Of a DNA stretch of 6,241 nt, positions 6,156 through 6,241 are shown one piece after another; within the stretch, counting starts at the first letter, position 1, and each line of letters begins with the position of its first letter. Origin of the DNA: G039029935 sp039029935 (GTDB lineage Bacteria > Chloroflexota > Anaerolineae > Caldilineales > Caldilineaceae); assembly GCA_039029935.1 (NCBI GenBank), contig JBCCFC010000840.1:1-6241 (forward strand). Reading direction: 5' to 3'. The notes below the pieces were generated by a model. The model was given only the letters and a program-made list of their open reading frames with translations. It made no database searches and was not told where the DNA came from. Made by a program: the position numbers and the translations under genes.

Positions 6156-6232
6156 ACTATTTTTATATTCATCCAAACTGGCAATTTCAGACTCATTCCA
6201 GTTCAGAATTTCTTATCAATATTATCTGATCC

Positions 6233-6238
6233 ATTATA
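6233..6238 (-). promoter_or_regulatory. Candidate -10 element of the secA promoter
   Basis: On the minus strand this is a perfect TATAAT hexamer about 95 nt before the secA start, giving a leader of roughly 88 nt. The matching -35 would lie outside the window, so the promoter cannot be confirmed. A second -10-like hexamer, GATAAT, is at 6221-6226. I saw no SecM-like upstream ORF in the visible leader. Confidence 0.35.
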
Positions 6239-6241
6239 CAT

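Overview
This 6.2 kb window reads as ordinary bacterial chromosome. The most likely source is a member of the Chloroflexota, an inference from the SecA protein. That protein is long (1012 aa), has insertions at three places where E. coli and B. subtilis SecA have none, and carries an NDYLSKVG motif in place of the usual NDYLAxRD. As far as I recall these match Chloroflexota-type SecA, but no search was run. Base composition is near balanced, and gene spacing is loose (about 215-290 bp between genes).

Layout. Positions 1-290 are non-coding and hold a candidate promoter, a GC-rich leader hairpin and a good Shine-Dalgarno site for the next gene. Positions 291-1139 (+) encode a fumarylacetoacetate hydrolase (FAH) family enzyme with all expected metal ligands. 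Positions 1140-1414 hold a hairpin repeat element that begins at the first base after the FAH stop codon, then a strong intrinsic terminator, with a candidate promoter running into the terminator's left arm. Positions 1415-2884 (+) encode an orphan P-loop ATPase of the ATPase_2/DUF234 type, with a winged-helix middle and a PD-(D/E)XK-like nuclease C-terminus. Positions 2885-3099 hold a second copy of the hairpin element in opposite orientation. Positions 3100-6138 (-) encode SecA, the motor of the Sec protein-export pathway, convergent with the ATPase gene. Positions 6139-6241 are the secA leader, with a perfect TATAAT at the window edge.

The three genes do not look like one pathway or operon: a terminator separates the first two and the third faces them. 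The most interesting structure is the pair of hairpin elements. They align without gaps over 100 bp (85 identities by hand count) when one is reverse-complemented. Both have perfect 20-bp stems and 29-nt loops. The stems are almost invariant while the loops have drifted. Because the copies are inverted and flank the ATPase-nuclease gene, they may be two independent REP/MITE-type insertions at gene ends, or the ends of a mobile or invertible unit carrying that gene. The sequence alone does not decide between these.
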